Notes under the pieces: generated by a model
Databases searched by the model: none
The model's input: the letters and a program-made list of their open reading frames with translations, nothing else
Told to the model about the DNA's origin: nothing
Source: Nocardioidaceae bacterium UBA4001
GTDB lineage: Bacteria > Actinomycetota > Actinomycetes > Propionibacteriales > Nocardioidaceae
Direction: 5' to 3'
Assembly (NCBI GenBank): GCA_002384855.1
Contig: DGBP01000083.1
Span: 1 to 19,276 of the forward strand
Length of the DNA stretch: 19,276 bases
Shown here: positions 1-7,786 of the stretch, one piece after another
Layout of the letters: each line of letters starts with the position of its first letter
Numbering within the stretch: the first letter of the stretch is position 1
Translations under genes and position numbers: made by a program

Positions 1-142
1 CGAACGCCAGCACCCGATGTCGCGGCGGCCCGCCACCGGCACCACCGTTGCCGCCGACGCCACCAGGCGTCGCGGCTCCGCGCGCAGCCCCGGGCCCGCC
101 GGCAGTCCCTGCCGTCGCCTCGGATCCCGCACAGGTGGTCAT
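1..142 (-). CDS. 5' part of a minus-strand gene, possibly DUF222/HNH endonuclease (13E12-like)
   Basis: An open minus-strand frame begins with ATG at 142 and runs off the window edge after 47 codons. The N-terminus is a low-complexity Gly/Ala/Pro stretch, then residues PRHRVLAF at the edge. An LexA-type box lies 31 bp upstream of the start. In actinobacteria, 13E12/DUF222-HNH genes are a known class of SOS-controlled genes, and many start with a short variable stretch followed by a H-x-V-L-like segment. The family call rests on that promoter and the last few residues only. It could be any other DNA-damage gene. The rightward frames over the same bases (17-367, 48-473) have no recognisable domain and look like shadows. 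Confidence 0.4.
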   Translation of the reverse strand, partial: MTTCAGSEATAGTAGGPGAARGAATPGGVGGNGGAGGGPPRHRVLAF

Positions 143-172
143 GACCCCACGCTACGAACACCCACCCCTGGG

Positions 173-190
173 TTCGAACACCAGTTCGAA
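173..190. promoter_or_regulatory. LexA (SOS) box
   Basis: TTCGAACACCAGTTCGAA matches the actinobacterial/Gram-positive SOS consensus TCGAAC-N4-GTTCGA without mismatch in the core (174-189). A further CGAAC half-site lies at 155-159. The box is 31 bp upstream of the minus-strand ATG at 142, so it most likely controls that gene; the nearest rightward gene starts 337 bp away. Confidence 0.72.
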
Positions 191-527
191 CCCCGTGGAC
201 AACCGCCCGCCCACGCGACTGTGGACACAAACTGGCCACGCCCCCTGCCCAGCCACCGCCACGGCCTCGCGCGCGTCGCGCAGAGGCCGGCGCCACCTCC
301 CCGGGAGCCTGCACAGACGCCGGGTCAGCAAGTTCAGGGCTGCAAACGCTCCGGGTACGCGCCGTAGGCCACGGTTGGCCTATTCATCATCCGCACTTAT
401 CAATCACACCAAAACGCGACCTTGTGCTGACTTAATATTCGTACGTACCGTGAACCGATCCCGCCGGATGTGACCACCGCCACGAACCGACGGTCGCCCG
501 TCACAGAGTGAACGAGAGGAGCCGGCC
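191..527. other. Intergenic region upstream of the cat operon
   Basis: No convincing gene is visible. The part nearest the LexA box is GC-rich. From about 370 to 460 the base composition becomes markedly AT-richer, as expected for a promoter region. The last 20 bases hold a good ribosome binding site (GAGAGGA at 514-520) for the LysR gene at 528. I saw no RNA gene or hairpin terminator. Confidence 0.55.
422..451 (+). promoter_or_regulatory. Candidate promoter for the cat operon
   Basis: In the AT-rich part of the leader, TTGTGC (422-427) and TACCGT (446-451) are separated by 18 bp and resemble -35 and TANNNT -10 elements. The sequence between and after them includes GTACGTAC, a short palindrome. 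A LysR regulator would be expected to bind near here, but I could not pick one clear T-N11-A operator. This is an inference from weak matches. Confidence 0.25.
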
Positions 528-1436
528 ATGGAGCTGCGCCACCTGCGTTACTTCGCCGCCGTCGCCGAGACCTGCCACTTCGGCAGGGCGGCCGAACGGC
601 TGCACATGGCCCAGCCGGCCCTCTCCCAGGCGATCCGCCAGCTCGAGGGTGAGCTCGGCACCCCCCTGCTGGTGCGCACCACCCGCCAGGTCCGGCTCAC
701 CCCCGCCGGGGAGTTTCTGCACAAGGAGGCACTGCGGGTCCTCGCCTCGCTCGACGACAGCGTGCGCAGCGTGCGCCGGATCGCCGAGGGCCGCAAAGGC
801 GTGGTGCGGCTGGGCCTCACCGGGACCGCCGCCTTCGGCCAGCTCCCGCGGATCGCCCGGATCGTCAAGCGCGAGCTGCCGGAGGTGGCACTGGAGATCC
901 GGGCCGACCTGCTCACCCCGGCCCAGTGCGACGGGCTCCGTGAGGGCACGCTCGACCTCGGCGTGCTCCGCCCGCCGCTGACCGGCGAGGGCCTGCAGTC
1001 CCGCGAGATCGAGGTCGAGCCTCTGCTGCTCGCCGTCTCCGCGGACCACCGGCTGGCGTCCGAGCCGTTGGTGAGCATGTCGGACCTGCGGAGCGAGGGG
1101 TTCGTGCTCTACGGCAACCGCGACTCGGCCGTCAACGACGCCGCGCTGCGCAGTTGCGAGCGCGCCGGTTTCGCTCCGCGCCGCGAGCACGAGGCGCCGG
1201 GCACCGCTGTGCTCCTGGCCTTGGTCGCGGCAGGCCTCGGCGTCGCCCTGGTGCCGGGCTCGGTCCGCGCGGTGCCGCTGGCCGGCGTGGTGTTCCGCGA
1301 GGTCACCGATGCCGGCTCGATCTCGCTCGCGCTGGCCTGGCGCCGGGGCGAGGCCTCCCCCGTCACCGTGTCGGTCGTCGAGACGCTCGTCGACGCCGGC
1401 CTGTTCGCCGCCGAGTCGGCCGAGGTCAGCCGATGA
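528..1436 (+). CDS. catR: LysR-type regulator of catechol degradation (CatR-like)
   Basis: 302 residues, normal length for LysR-type regulators. The winged helix-turn-helix is at residues 1-62 (MELRHLRYFAAVAE, then RAAERLHMAQPALSQAIRQLE), and a periplasmic-binding-protein-like effector domain fills about 88-300. The ATG at 528 is supported by GAGAGGA 7 bp upstream and by the family N-terminus. The stop codon overlaps the catB start (ATGA, 1433-1436), so regulator and pathway genes are translationally coupled. CatR/BenM relatives respond to cis,cis-muconate; that this one does is inferred from context. The arrangement is notable because LysR regulators of this kind are often divergent from their targets, whereas here the regulator is first in the operon. 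Confidence 0.9.
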   Translation: MELRHLRYFAAVAETCHFGRAAERLHMAQPALSQAIRQLEGELGTPLLVRTTRQVRLTPAGEFLHKEALRVLASLDDSVRSVRRIAEGRKGVVRLGLTGTAAFGQLPRIARIVKRELPEVALEIRADLLTPAQCDGLREGTLDLGVLRPPLTGEGLQSREIEVEPLLLAVSADHRLASEPLVSMSDLRSEGFVLYGNRDSAVNDAALRSCERAGFAPRREHEAPGTAVLLALVAAGLGVALVPGSVRAVPLAGVVFREVTDAGSISLALAWRRGEASPVTVSVVETLVDAGLFAAESAEVSR

Positions 1437-2536
1437 AGATCACCAAGGTCGAGGCGATCCCGTTCGCCATCCCGTACACCAAGCCCCTGCGCTTCGCGAG
1501 CGGCGAGGTTCGCGTCGCCGAGCACGTCCTCGTCCGCGTGCACACCGACGACGGTGTCGTCGGCATCGCCGAGGCACCCCCGCGGCCGTTCACGTACGGC
1601 GAGACCCAGGCGAGCATCATGGCCGTGATCGACCAGATCTTCGAGCCCCAGGTCGTGGGCCTCACCCTGCTCGAGCGCGAGGTGGTCGCCGCCCGCCTCG
1701 CACGCACGGTCGGCAACCCCACCGCGAAGGCCGCGGTCGACATGGCCGTCTGGGACGCCCTCGGCCGCACCCTGGACCTCCCGGTCACCGAGCTGCTCGG
1801 CGGCTACACCGACCGGATGCGCGTCTCGCACATGCTCGGCTTCGACGAGCCGGCCACGATGGTCGCCGAGGCCGAGAGGATGCGCGACACCTACGGCATC
1901 ACGACCTTCAAGGTCAAGGTCGGCCGCCGCCCGTTCGGCCTCGACACCGCGGTGGTCCGGGCGCTGCGTGAAGGGCTCGGCGACCAGGTCGAGCTGTACG
2001 TCGACGGCAACCGTGGCTGGACGGCGTCGGAGTCGGCCCGGGCCATGAAGCAGATGTCGGACCTCGACCTCCTCTTCGCCGAGGAGCTGTGTCCCGCAGA
2101 CGACGTCCTCGGGCGGCGCTGGCTGGTGCAGCAGTGCGACGTACCCTTCATCGCCGACGAGTCCGCGGTGACACCCGCCGACGTGACCAGGGAGATCCTG
2201 GGCGGGTCCGCCACCGCCGTCAGCATCAAGACCGCCCGCACCGGGTTCACCGGGTCGCAGCGGGTGCACCACCTCGCCGAGGGACTCGGCATCGAGGTCG
2301 TCATGGGCAACCAGATCGACGGCCAGCTCGGGTCCATGTGCACAGTCGTCTTCGGCTCCGCCTACCGGCTCACGGCGCAGCGGGCCGGGGAGCTGTCGAA
2401 CTTCCTCGACATGAGCGACGACCTGCTCACCGAGCCGCTGGAGATCCGCGACGGCGAGCTCACCATCCGTCCCGGTGCCGGGCTCGGGGTCGACGTCGAC
2501 CCCGACAAGCTCGCGCGCTACCGCCAAGACCTCTGA
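1433..2536 (+). CDS. catB: Muconate cycloisomerase
   Basis: 367 residues, enolase superfamily, muconate-lactonizing subgroup. It converts cis,cis-muconate to muconolactone, the second step after catechol ring opening. Catalytic features are all present: KxK at K160/K162 (TFKVKVGR), metal ligands D191 (YVDGN), E217 (FAEEL) and D242 (ADES), and the second catalytic lysine K266 (SIKTARTG). The N-terminal capping domain is about 1-125 and the barrel about 130-345. The start ATG at 1433 overlaps the catR stop and matches the family start (MKITKVEAIPFAIPY). The next gene, catA, follows after 41 bp. A chloromuconate or dipeptide-epimerase role is possible within the superfamily, but the flanking catA and catC make catB by far the most likely. 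Confidence 0.94.
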   Translation: MKITKVEAIPFAIPYTKPLRFASGEVRVAEHVLVRVHTDDGVVGIAEAPPRPFTYGETQASIMAVIDQIFEPQVVGLTLLEREVVAARLARTVGNPTAKAAVDMAVWDALGRTLDLPVTELLGGYTDRMRVSHMLGFDEPATMVAEAERMRDTYGITTFKVKVGRRPFGLDTAVVRALREGLGDQVELYVDGNRGWTASESARAMKQMSDLDLLFAEELCPADDVLGRRWLVQQCDVPFIADESAVTPADVTREILGGSATAVSIKTARTGFTGSQRVHHLAEGLGIEVVMGNQIDGQLGSMCTVVFGSAYRLTAQRAGELSNFLDMSDDLLTEPLEIRDGELTIRPGAGLGVDVDPDKLARYRQDL

Positions 2537-2577
2537 CAGCCCACCGAGAAGCCACACCACACCGAGGGAGAACCACC

Positions 2578-3450
2578 ATGTCCCAGACCGCCGAAACCCA
2601 GGCCACCGCGTCCGCCGCGGCGTCCGGCGCCTCCGCGACCGAGCGCTTCCAGACCGACAAGTCACCGTACGACGCCGTCAAGGACACGCCGAAGGAGCGC
2701 GTGGACACCCTGGCGCGGGAGGTGCTGGCCGCTGTCCACGACACCATCCGCAAGCACAAGGTCACCTACGACGAGTACAACGCGCTCAAGGCGTGGCTGA
2801 TCCAGGTCGGCCACGACGGCGAGTGGCCGCTGTTCCTCGACGTGTGGGTCGAGCACGTCGTCGAGGAGGTCGCCACCGACCACCGCGAGGGAAACAAGGG
2901 CAGCATCGAGGGCCCCTACTACGCCCCGGGCGCCCCCGAGTGCGGCCCCCGCGGGGCCGTCCCGATGCGCGATGACGAGGGCGGCACACCGCTCACGTGG
3001 ACCGGCCGGGTCACCTCCACCGACGGCCGTCCCCTGGCGGGGGCGACGGTCGAGGTGTGGCACGCCGACGCCGACGGCTTCTACTCCCAGTTCGCCCCCG
3101 GCCTGCCCGAGTGGAACCTCCGAGGGACGTTCACCGTCGACGAGAACGGCGAGTTCGAGGTCCGGACGGTCCAGCCGGCGCCGTACCAGATCCCGACCGA
3201 CGGCGCCTGCGGCAAGCTGATCGCCGCGGCCGGCTGGCACGCCTGGCGTCCCGCGCACATCCACGTCAAGGCGTCGGCGCCGGAGCACGAGCTGCTCACC
3301 GCGCAGCTGTACTTCCCCGGCGACGAGCACAACGCGGACGACATCGCTTCGGCGGTCAAGCCCGAGCTGATGCTCGACCCCAAGCCCGCCGCCGACGGCA
3401 GCGGGAACACCGTGGAGTACAGCTTCGTGCTCGACCCCACCCACGGCTGA
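2578..3450 (+). CDS. catA: Catechol 1,2-dioxygenase (intradiol)
   Basis: 290 residues. This non-haem Fe(III) enzyme cleaves catechol between its hydroxyls to cis,cis-muconate. The N-terminal helical dimerisation domain (about 25-110) precedes the beta-sandwich catalytic domain. Iron ligands by alignment from memory are Y169 (DGFYSQF), Y203 (APYQIP), H227 and H229 (RPAHIHV), with R224 as the conserved active-site arginine; the IEGPYY motif is at 110-115. The first 20 residues are Ala/Thr/Ser-rich and probably disordered. A strong ribosome binding site (GAGGGAG, about 2564-2570) supports ATG 2578. A chlorocatechol or hydroxyquinol dioxygenase is possible, but the catB/catC neighbours argue for catechol. 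Confidence 0.94.
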   Translation: MSQTAETQATASAAASGASATERFQTDKSPYDAVKDTPKERVDTLAREVLAAVHDTIRKHKVTYDEYNALKAWLIQVGHDGEWPLFLDVWVEHVVEEVATDHREGNKGSIEGPYYAPGAPECGPRGAVPMRDDEGGTPLTWTGRVTSTDGRPLAGATVEVWHADADGFYSQFAPGLPEWNLRGTFTVDENGEFEVRTVQPAPYQIPTDGACGKLIAAAGWHAWRPAHIHVKASAPEHELLTAQLYFPGDEHNADDIASAVKPELMLDPKPAADGSGNTVEYSFVLDPTHG

Positions 3451-3473
3451 CCTACCGAGAGGAGTAATCGCCC

Positions 3474-3758
3474 ATGCTGTTCCACGTGAGGATGGACGTC
3501 CACATCCCGCTCGACCTGGACGCGGACGTCCGCGCGGACGTCGTCGCACGCGAGAGGGCCTACTCCCAGGAGCTGCAGCGCTCCGGGAAGTGGCCGCACA
3601 TCTGGCGCATCGTGGGCGAGTACTCCAACGTCAGCATCTTCGACGTCGCCTCGAACGACGAGCTGCACGACCTGCTCTCGGGGCTGCCGCTGTTCCCCTA
3701 CATGGACATCGCGGTCACGCCGCTGGCGACGCACCCGTCGGACATCCGCGCGGGCTGA
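3474..3758 (+). CDS. catC: Muconolactone delta-isomerase
   Basis: 94 residues, the usual size of this small decameric enzyme, which converts muconolactone to 3-oxoadipate enol-lactone. Diagnostic stretches are the start MLFHVRMDVHIP, GKWPHIWRIVGEYSN (38-52) and LPLFPYMDI (71-79). GAGAGGAG lies 9 bp before the ATG and the gene sits 23 bp after catA, the last of four co-directional cat genes. No catD, pcaIJ or pcaF follows, so the rest of the beta-ketoadipate pathway must lie elsewhere. No clear hairpin plus T-run terminator follows; the stop codon lies inside a small palindrome (CTGACGTCAG, 3755-3764). Confidence 0.95.
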   Translation: MLFHVRMDVHIPLDLDADVRADVVARERAYSQELQRSGKWPHIWRIVGEYSNVSIFDVASNDELHDLLSGLPLFPYMDIAVTPLATHPSDIRAG

Positions 3759-3852
3759 CGTCAGGGCCACCTGCGCCCCTTGCCACTCGCCCCGGGTCCG
3801 GGCGATCCGCCCATGCCAGGTTCGAGGCGGTGGCAGCACCTGCTCGGATTCG

Positions 3853-3880
3853 GGAACCTTTCGGGTCTCCCGCTGCGACA
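3853..3880 (+). promoter_or_regulatory. Candidate ECF-type promoter upstream of the sigma gene
   Basis: GGAACC at 3853-3858 resembles the -35 element used by many ECF sigma factors. A possible -10 (GCGACA, 3875-3880) follows after 16 bp, although it does not match the usual CGTC form well. The ATG is at 3889 with GTGAGG just before it. Self-regulation of ECF genes is common, which is why I list it, but the match is partial. Confidence 0.28.
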
Positions 3881-3888
3881 GTGAGGTC

Positions 3889-4458
3889 ATGGGGACCACG
3901 GAGGCGGGACGCGATGACGCGACCCTGGTGCGCGCGGCGGCCGAGGGTGACCTCGGTGCGGTCCGTGAGCTGTACGACCGCCACGCACCGTGGCTGTCGG
4001 TCCGGCTGCACCGTCGCTGCAACGACCGTGAGGTCGTGCTCGACGTCGTCCAGGACACGTTCGTGGCGATGTGGCAGGACGCCTGCAGGTGGCGGGGCGA
4101 GGGGGACGTCGCCGCCTGGCTGTGGGGTATCGCGTTCCGCCGCCTGGTCTCCCGGCTCCGGCAGCGCAAGGAGGTCGTGCTGATGCCCGACTGGGATGCA
4201 GGGGCGCGCGGCGTGCTGCCCGGCGTGGAGGACCAGGTGCTGCTCGGTGTCGAGTACGGCGACCTGGGGGACGCCCTGCGTCGGCTCTCCCCCGAGTTCC
4301 GCGCCGTCGTCCAGGCCTGCGTGCTCGACGGCCTGACCACCCGCGAGGCCGGGCGGCTGCTCGGCGTCCGCGAGAACACCGTCAAGACCCGCCTGCACCG
4401 CGCGAAGGCCCAGCTGCGCGGCACCCTGGCCGACACCCAGCTGGAGGGATGGCGATGA
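3889..4458 (+). CDS. ECF-type RNA polymerase sigma factor
   Basis: 189 residues. Sigma region 2 spans about 20-90 (AVRELYDRHAPWLS, VVLDVVQDTFVAMWQDA, AWLWGIAFRRLVSRLR). Region 4, the -35 reader, spans about 125-180 (LRRLSPEFRAVVQACVLDGLTTREAGRLLG, then VRENTVKTRLHRAKAQLR). Regions 1 and 3 are absent, which defines the ECF group. Its stop overlaps the start of the next gene (ATGA, 4455-4458), which encodes a membrane protein with a zinc anti-sigma motif, so the pair forms a signal-release switch. The likely targets include its own operon. The signal cannot be told from sequence. Confidence 0.92.
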   Translation: MGTTEAGRDDATLVRAAAEGDLGAVRELYDRHAPWLSVRLHRRCNDREVVLDVVQDTFVAMWQDACRWRGEGDVAAWLWGIAFRRLVSRLRQRKEVVLMPDWDAGARGVLPGVEDQVLLGVEYGDLGDALRRLSPEFRAVVQACVLDGLTTREAGRLLGVRENTVKTRLHRAKAQLRGTLADTQLEGWR

Positions 4459-5282
4459 GCACCACGTCCTGGCACGCTCCGCACGACCTGCTGGAGGCCT
4501 ACGCCGAGGGCCGGCTCGACGCCGTGCTCGGCGCGTCCCTCGAGCGGCATGTCGAGTCCTGCGCGGAGTGTCGTGCCGCGATCCGGCCACTCTCCGACCT
4601 CCGGCTGCTCGACGACGCCTGGTCCGAGGTCCGCTCCCGGCTGGAGAGCCCCGAGCCCACGCGGCCGGTCCGCCTCGCCCAGCGCCTCGGCCTCGCCGAC
4701 TCCACCGGCGTCCTGCTCTCCGCCGCGACCTCGCTTCGCCTGGCCTGGCTGACCGGGTCGGTCGTGGCGCTCGGGTTCGCCCTCGTGGCGACGCTCCTCG
4801 CCGCCGGCGACGCCCTCTGGCCCTTCCTCCTGGTCGCACCGCTGGTGCCTGTGCTCGGGGTGGCGGCGGCGTACGGCGGCTCGGAGGAGCCGTTCGAGGC
4901 GCTGGCCGCCACCACGCCGTACGGCCGGGCCAGGCTGGTGCTCGTGCGCACCCTCGGCGTCGTGATCGGCACCTTGCCGCCGGCTGCGTTGCTCGGGCTG
5001 TTCGTGCCGGGCCCCGGGTGGGTGGCGGCCGCCTGGCTCGGGCCCTCCCTGGCGATGGTGCTGGTCCTGCTGGCGCTGGCGGCCTACATCGGTCCTTGGC
5101 CTGCGGGAGCGACGCTCGCCCTGCTCTGGTGCGGGATCGTCGTGCTCTCGATCCGTCGGCTGACCCCGACCTGGCCCGTAGAAGCCACCCAGCAGACCGT
5201 CTACCTCGCCCTGGCCGCCGCCGCGGTCGCCGTACTCGTCGTCCGGTCCCGCCGAACTCACAGGATCGGAGTCGCGCTGTGA
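4455..5282 (+). CDS. Membrane-bound zinc-type anti-sigma factor with multi-spanning domain
   Basis: 275 residues. The N-terminus carries the zinc anti-sigma signature H-x3-C-x2-C (H32, C36, C39 in ERHVESCAECR), preceded by a helix (LLEAYAEGRLDAVLG). Typical ZAS proteins continue with a single membrane helix and an outside domain. This one instead has about six hydrophobic segments (roughly 94-115, 120-141, 158-181, 187-212, 214-231 and 245-263) and almost no extracytoplasmic domain. The signal may therefore be sensed within the membrane or through the ABC proteins encoded next to it. Start ATG 4455 overlaps the sigma stop, and the stop overlaps the GTG of the ABC ATPase (5279-5282). Confidence 0.83.
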   Translation: MSTTSWHAPHDLLEAYAEGRLDAVLGASLERHVESCAECRAAIRPLSDLRLLDDAWSEVRSRLESPEPTRPVRLAQRLGLADSTGVLLSAATSLRLAWLTGSVVALGFALVATLLAAGDALWPFLLVAPLVPVLGVAAAYGGSEEPFEALAATTPYGRARLVLVRTLGVVIGTLPPAALLGLFVPGPGWVAAAWLGPSLAMVLVLLALAAYIGPWPAGATLALLWCGIVVLSIRRLTPTWPVEATQQTVYLALAAAAVAVLVVRSRRTHRIGVAL

Positions 5283-6142
5283 ACGTCACGCTCGCCGGCA
5301 TCGGCAAGGACTATGGCGCCACCCGCGCCCTCGAGGACGTCGACCTGACCCTCGACACCGGTGTCACCGGGCTGCTCGGTCCCAACGGCGCCGGCAAGAC
5401 GACGCTGCTGCGGATCGTGGCCACGTCGATCGCGGCGGACCGGGGACGGGTGCGGCTCCTGGGACAGGACCCCAGCGCCGGCCACGGCGAGCTGACCGAC
5501 ATCCGGCGCGGGCTCGGCTACCTGCCCCAGGAGCTCGGCTACCCCGGTGACATGACCACGTTCGGGTTCGTGGAGTACGTCGCGGTGCTGAAGGAGTGGG
5601 ACGAGCGACGGGCCCGGCACCGAGAGGTACGCCGCGTACTCGACCTGGTCGACCTGTCCGACCTCTCGACCAAGCGCGTCTCCCGGCTCAGCGGGGGTCA
5701 GCGGCGCCGGGTCGGCCTGGCACAGGCCATGATCGGCGACGCGGCCCTGCTGGTGCTCGACGAGCCCACGACCGGACTGGACCCGGCTCAGCGAGCCGCC
5801 CTGCGCCGCACCCTCGACGTGGCGGCACATGAGTCGACCGTCCTGCTCTCCACGCATCAGACCGAGGACGTCGCCGCGCTCTGCGAGCGCGTGGTGGTGC
5901 TTGCCGGCGGGCGGATCCGCTTCGACGGCTCCGTGCTCGACCTGGTCGCCACCGCCGCAGGACAGGTCTGGCTGGCCGACGCCGACGTGCCCGGCGCCCC
6001 GGTGTCGTGGCGCACCGGCACCGGCCGCTACCGGGTCGTCGGCGGTGGCCGCCCACCGGCCGCCGAAGCCGCCGAGCCGACCCTCGAGGACGCCTACCTG
6101 CTCATGCTCGGGCCCGAGGCGAGGACTCCGCTTCCCGCCTGA
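5279..6142 (+). CDS. ABC transporter ATP-binding protein
   Basis: 287 residues. Walker A is at 34-42 (GPNGAGKTT), the Q-loop at YLPQELGY (81-88), the ABC signature LSGGQ at 137-141, Walker B with catalytic glutamate LLVLDEP at 157-163, and the switch histidine H193. It is of the single-domain type that pairs with separate membrane subunits, as in drug, lantibiotic or ABC-2 exporters. The GTG start at 5279 overlaps the anti-sigma stop and has a purine-rich site (AGGATCGGA) about 10 bp upstream. A C-terminal tail of about 60 residues after 228 is of the kind that often reads out substrate state. The next two genes supply the membrane part. Confidence 0.92.
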   Translation: MNVTLAGIGKDYGATRALEDVDLTLDTGVTGLLGPNGAGKTTLLRIVATSIAADRGRVRLLGQDPSAGHGELTDIRRGLGYLPQELGYPGDMTTFGFVEYVAVLKEWDERRARHREVRRVLDLVDLSDLSTKRVSRLSGGQRRRVGLAQAMIGDAALLVLDEPTTGLDPAQRAALRRTLDVAAHESTVLLSTHQTEDVAALCERVVVLAGGRIRFDGSVLDLVATAAGQVWLADADVPGAPVSWRTGTGRYRVVGGGRPPAAEAAEPTLEDAYLLMLGPEARTPLPA

Positions 6143-6197
6143 CCTCATCCATCCGCCCCGACCACTCAGCACCGTCTCATCCACCGGAGGTGACTTC

Positions 6198-7130
6198 GTG
6201 TACTCGACCCTGCCCACCACACGTTCTGCCAGCCTGGCTTCCATGACCGGCATCGAGGCGCGCCGCTTCGCACGCCACCCGGCGTTCCTCATCGGCACCC
6301 TGACTGCCCTCGCGGTCACGCTGTGGGCCTACCTGAGCGGCGACACCGTCACCGTCGACGGGGTGAGCCACCCGGAGGGGCTGCTCAGCGGCCCCATCAT
6401 CCCCGCCTTCTTCATCGGACTGCCCAGCCTCATCGTGGCGGCGCGCCTGGTGCGCTCCACCGACGCGGCCGGCGAGGTGATGGGAGCCGCCCCGGGCACC
6501 GAGACGCGCCGCACCCTCGCGGTGGCGGGCGCCTGCATCGTCCCGCTCGCTGCCGGGTTCCTGTGGCTTGCCGAGCTGTTCCTGATCGCCGCGGTCTGGG
6601 AGCCGCACCCCTCTGAGCTGTGGTTCCCGACCGTGAACGACGCGTACGTGTGGAGCATCCTGCTCGCGCTCGGGCCGGTCGCTTGCCTCGGTGGCGGGCT
6701 GCTCGGCGTCCTGGTCGGCCGGTGGATGAGGTTCCGAGGTGCCTCGGTGCTCGTGGTGGTGGCGCTGGTCGCTCTCGACATCCTGGGCCAGGCCCCCGTG
6801 ATGGGCGAGGCCGACACGGCACGCTGGAGGCTCTGGCTTCCGTGGGCCATGTGGCACAGCGGCGGCAACACCGCGGAGCCCTACGACTACGTGCCGGCGT
6901 ACACGCAGGTCCTGCATCCCGGAAACCCGGTGACCTACCTCCTCTACGTCCTGGTGCTCTGCGCGCTCGCCGTCACCGGGGCGGTCTGGCACGACCGGAC
7001 CGCCCGGAGCACACGGCTGCGACTGGTGACCTACGCCCTCATCGTCGCCGCCGTCGGGCTCGTCGTGGTCACCGCCCTGACGGGCATGACCGAGCCCCTG
7101 GTCTCCAGCACCTTCCCGAGCACCGACTGA
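6198..7130 (+). CDS. ABC transporter membrane subunit (ABC-2-like permease)
   Basis: 310 residues with six to seven hydrophobic segments, starting at about 31 (FLIGTLTALAVTLWAYLSG) and ending at about 290 (YALIVAAVGLVVVTALTG). The order, long cytosolic N-terminus with EARRFARHPAFLIG before the first helix, and large loop between helices 1 and 2 fit ABC-2-type permeases. GTG 6198 is chosen because GGAGGTGA sits 7 bp upstream; the ATG at 6243 has no such site. It lies 55 bp after the ATPase gene. I did not recognise a substrate-specific family. Confidence 0.75.
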   Translation: MYSTLPTTRSASLASMTGIEARRFARHPAFLIGTLTALAVTLWAYLSGDTVTVDGVSHPEGLLSGPIIPAFFIGLPSLIVAARLVRSTDAAGEVMGAAPGTETRRTLAVAGACIVPLAAGFLWLAELFLIAAVWEPHPSELWFPTVNDAYVWSILLALGPVACLGGGLLGVLVGRWMRFRGASVLVVVALVALDILGQAPVMGEADTARWRLWLPWAMWHSGGNTAEPYDYVPAYTQVLHPGNPVTYLLYVLVLCALAVTGAVWHDRTARSTRLRLVTYALIVAAVGLVVVTALTGMTEPLVSSTFPSTD

Positions 7131-7134
7131 GCCG

Positions 7135-7719
7135 ATGATGACGACGCCCGCGTGGTACCTGCGACGTGCCGTGCCCTGGCCGTCCATGCTGGGCGGGCTT
7201 GTCGTGGGGGCGCTGCTGGTGCTCGCCGTCCACCGCTGGGAGAGCGCGGCCGGCGCGGCGCTCCCCGTGATCGCGCTCCTCGCAGCAGCCGGCGCAGCCT
7301 TCGGGTACGACGAGCCGGCGCTCGCCGTCGCCGACGTGACGCCTCGGGGGGCGCGGTGGGCGCCGGCGAGCCGGTTCGTCGCGGGCCTGGTGCCGCTCGT
7401 GGCCGGCCTGGTGCTCCTGCTGCTGGCACCGGGCGAGGTGGACGCCTCGAGCTGGGCCCTGGTCGTCGCTGGTATCGGGGCCGCGGGTTCGTCGATCGCC
7501 GGAGTGGCCTCCGCACGGCAGGTCCCTCGTCCCGGTGCGACGGTTGCGGGACTGGTGGTCTTCGTCGGCCTGGCTCCGCTTGCGATGGGCCCGATGCTCG
7601 CCCTACCCGCGCTGTACCCGTCTCCTGACCTCTCGGGTGCGGTGACGACGTTCTGGGTCCTGCTGGCGGTCATCGCGCTGGCCGGGTCACCGGTCGGCCC
7701 ACGGCTCGTCCGGCGTTGA
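7135..7719 (+). CDS. Multi-spanning membrane protein, last gene of the sigma/ABC operon
   Basis: 194 residues with about six hydrophobic segments and short loops. It begins four bases after the permease stop with ATGATG, so either ATG (7135 or 7138) could be used; no good ribosome binding site is visible, which suggests coupling to the upstream gene. Basic residues near the start (YLRRAVPW) and the end (GPRLVRR) suggest both termini are cytosolic. It has no family I recognise. Its position makes it a second membrane subunit of the transporter or a helper of the membrane anti-sigma. The operon appears to end here. Confidence 0.7.
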   Translation: MMTTPAWYLRRAVPWPSMLGGLVVGALLVLAVHRWESAAGAALPVIALLAAAGAAFGYDEPALAVADVTPRGARWAPASRFVAGLVPLVAGLVLLLLAPGEVDASSWALVVAGIGAAGSSIAGVASARQVPRPGATVAGLVVFVGLAPLAMGPMLALPALYPSPDLSGAVTTFWVLLAVIALAGSPVGPRLVRR

Positions 7720-7744
7720 CCAGGATCCCCGGGGCAAGCGGTGC

Positions 7745-7771
7745 TCCGAGACGTGCCCGGTCCGAGACGTG
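7745..7771. repeat. Direct repeat with 16-bp period
   Basis: TCCGAGACGTG occurs exactly twice, at 7745-7755 and 7761-7771, in the 80-bp gap before the gene at 7800. Tandem sites about one and a half helical turns apart in front of a promoter are a common form of regulator binding site, but no known motif was recognised. Confidence 0.5.
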
Positions 7772-7786
7772 AGGGGATGAGGCGCA

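Noticed and set aside
3759..3888. Possible terminator after catC
   Set aside because: Short imperfect inverted repeats (around 3781-3835) have bulges and no following T-run.
3081..5261. 726-codon open frame on the minus strand
   Set aside because: It is antisense to catA, catC, the sigma and anti-sigma genes, has Arg/Gly/Pro-rich low-complexity content and no domain; typical shadow in GC-rich DNA.
7722..7737. CCCCGGGG palindrome after the ABC operon
   Set aside because: Too short and without loop or T-run to call a terminator; such strings are frequent at this GC content.
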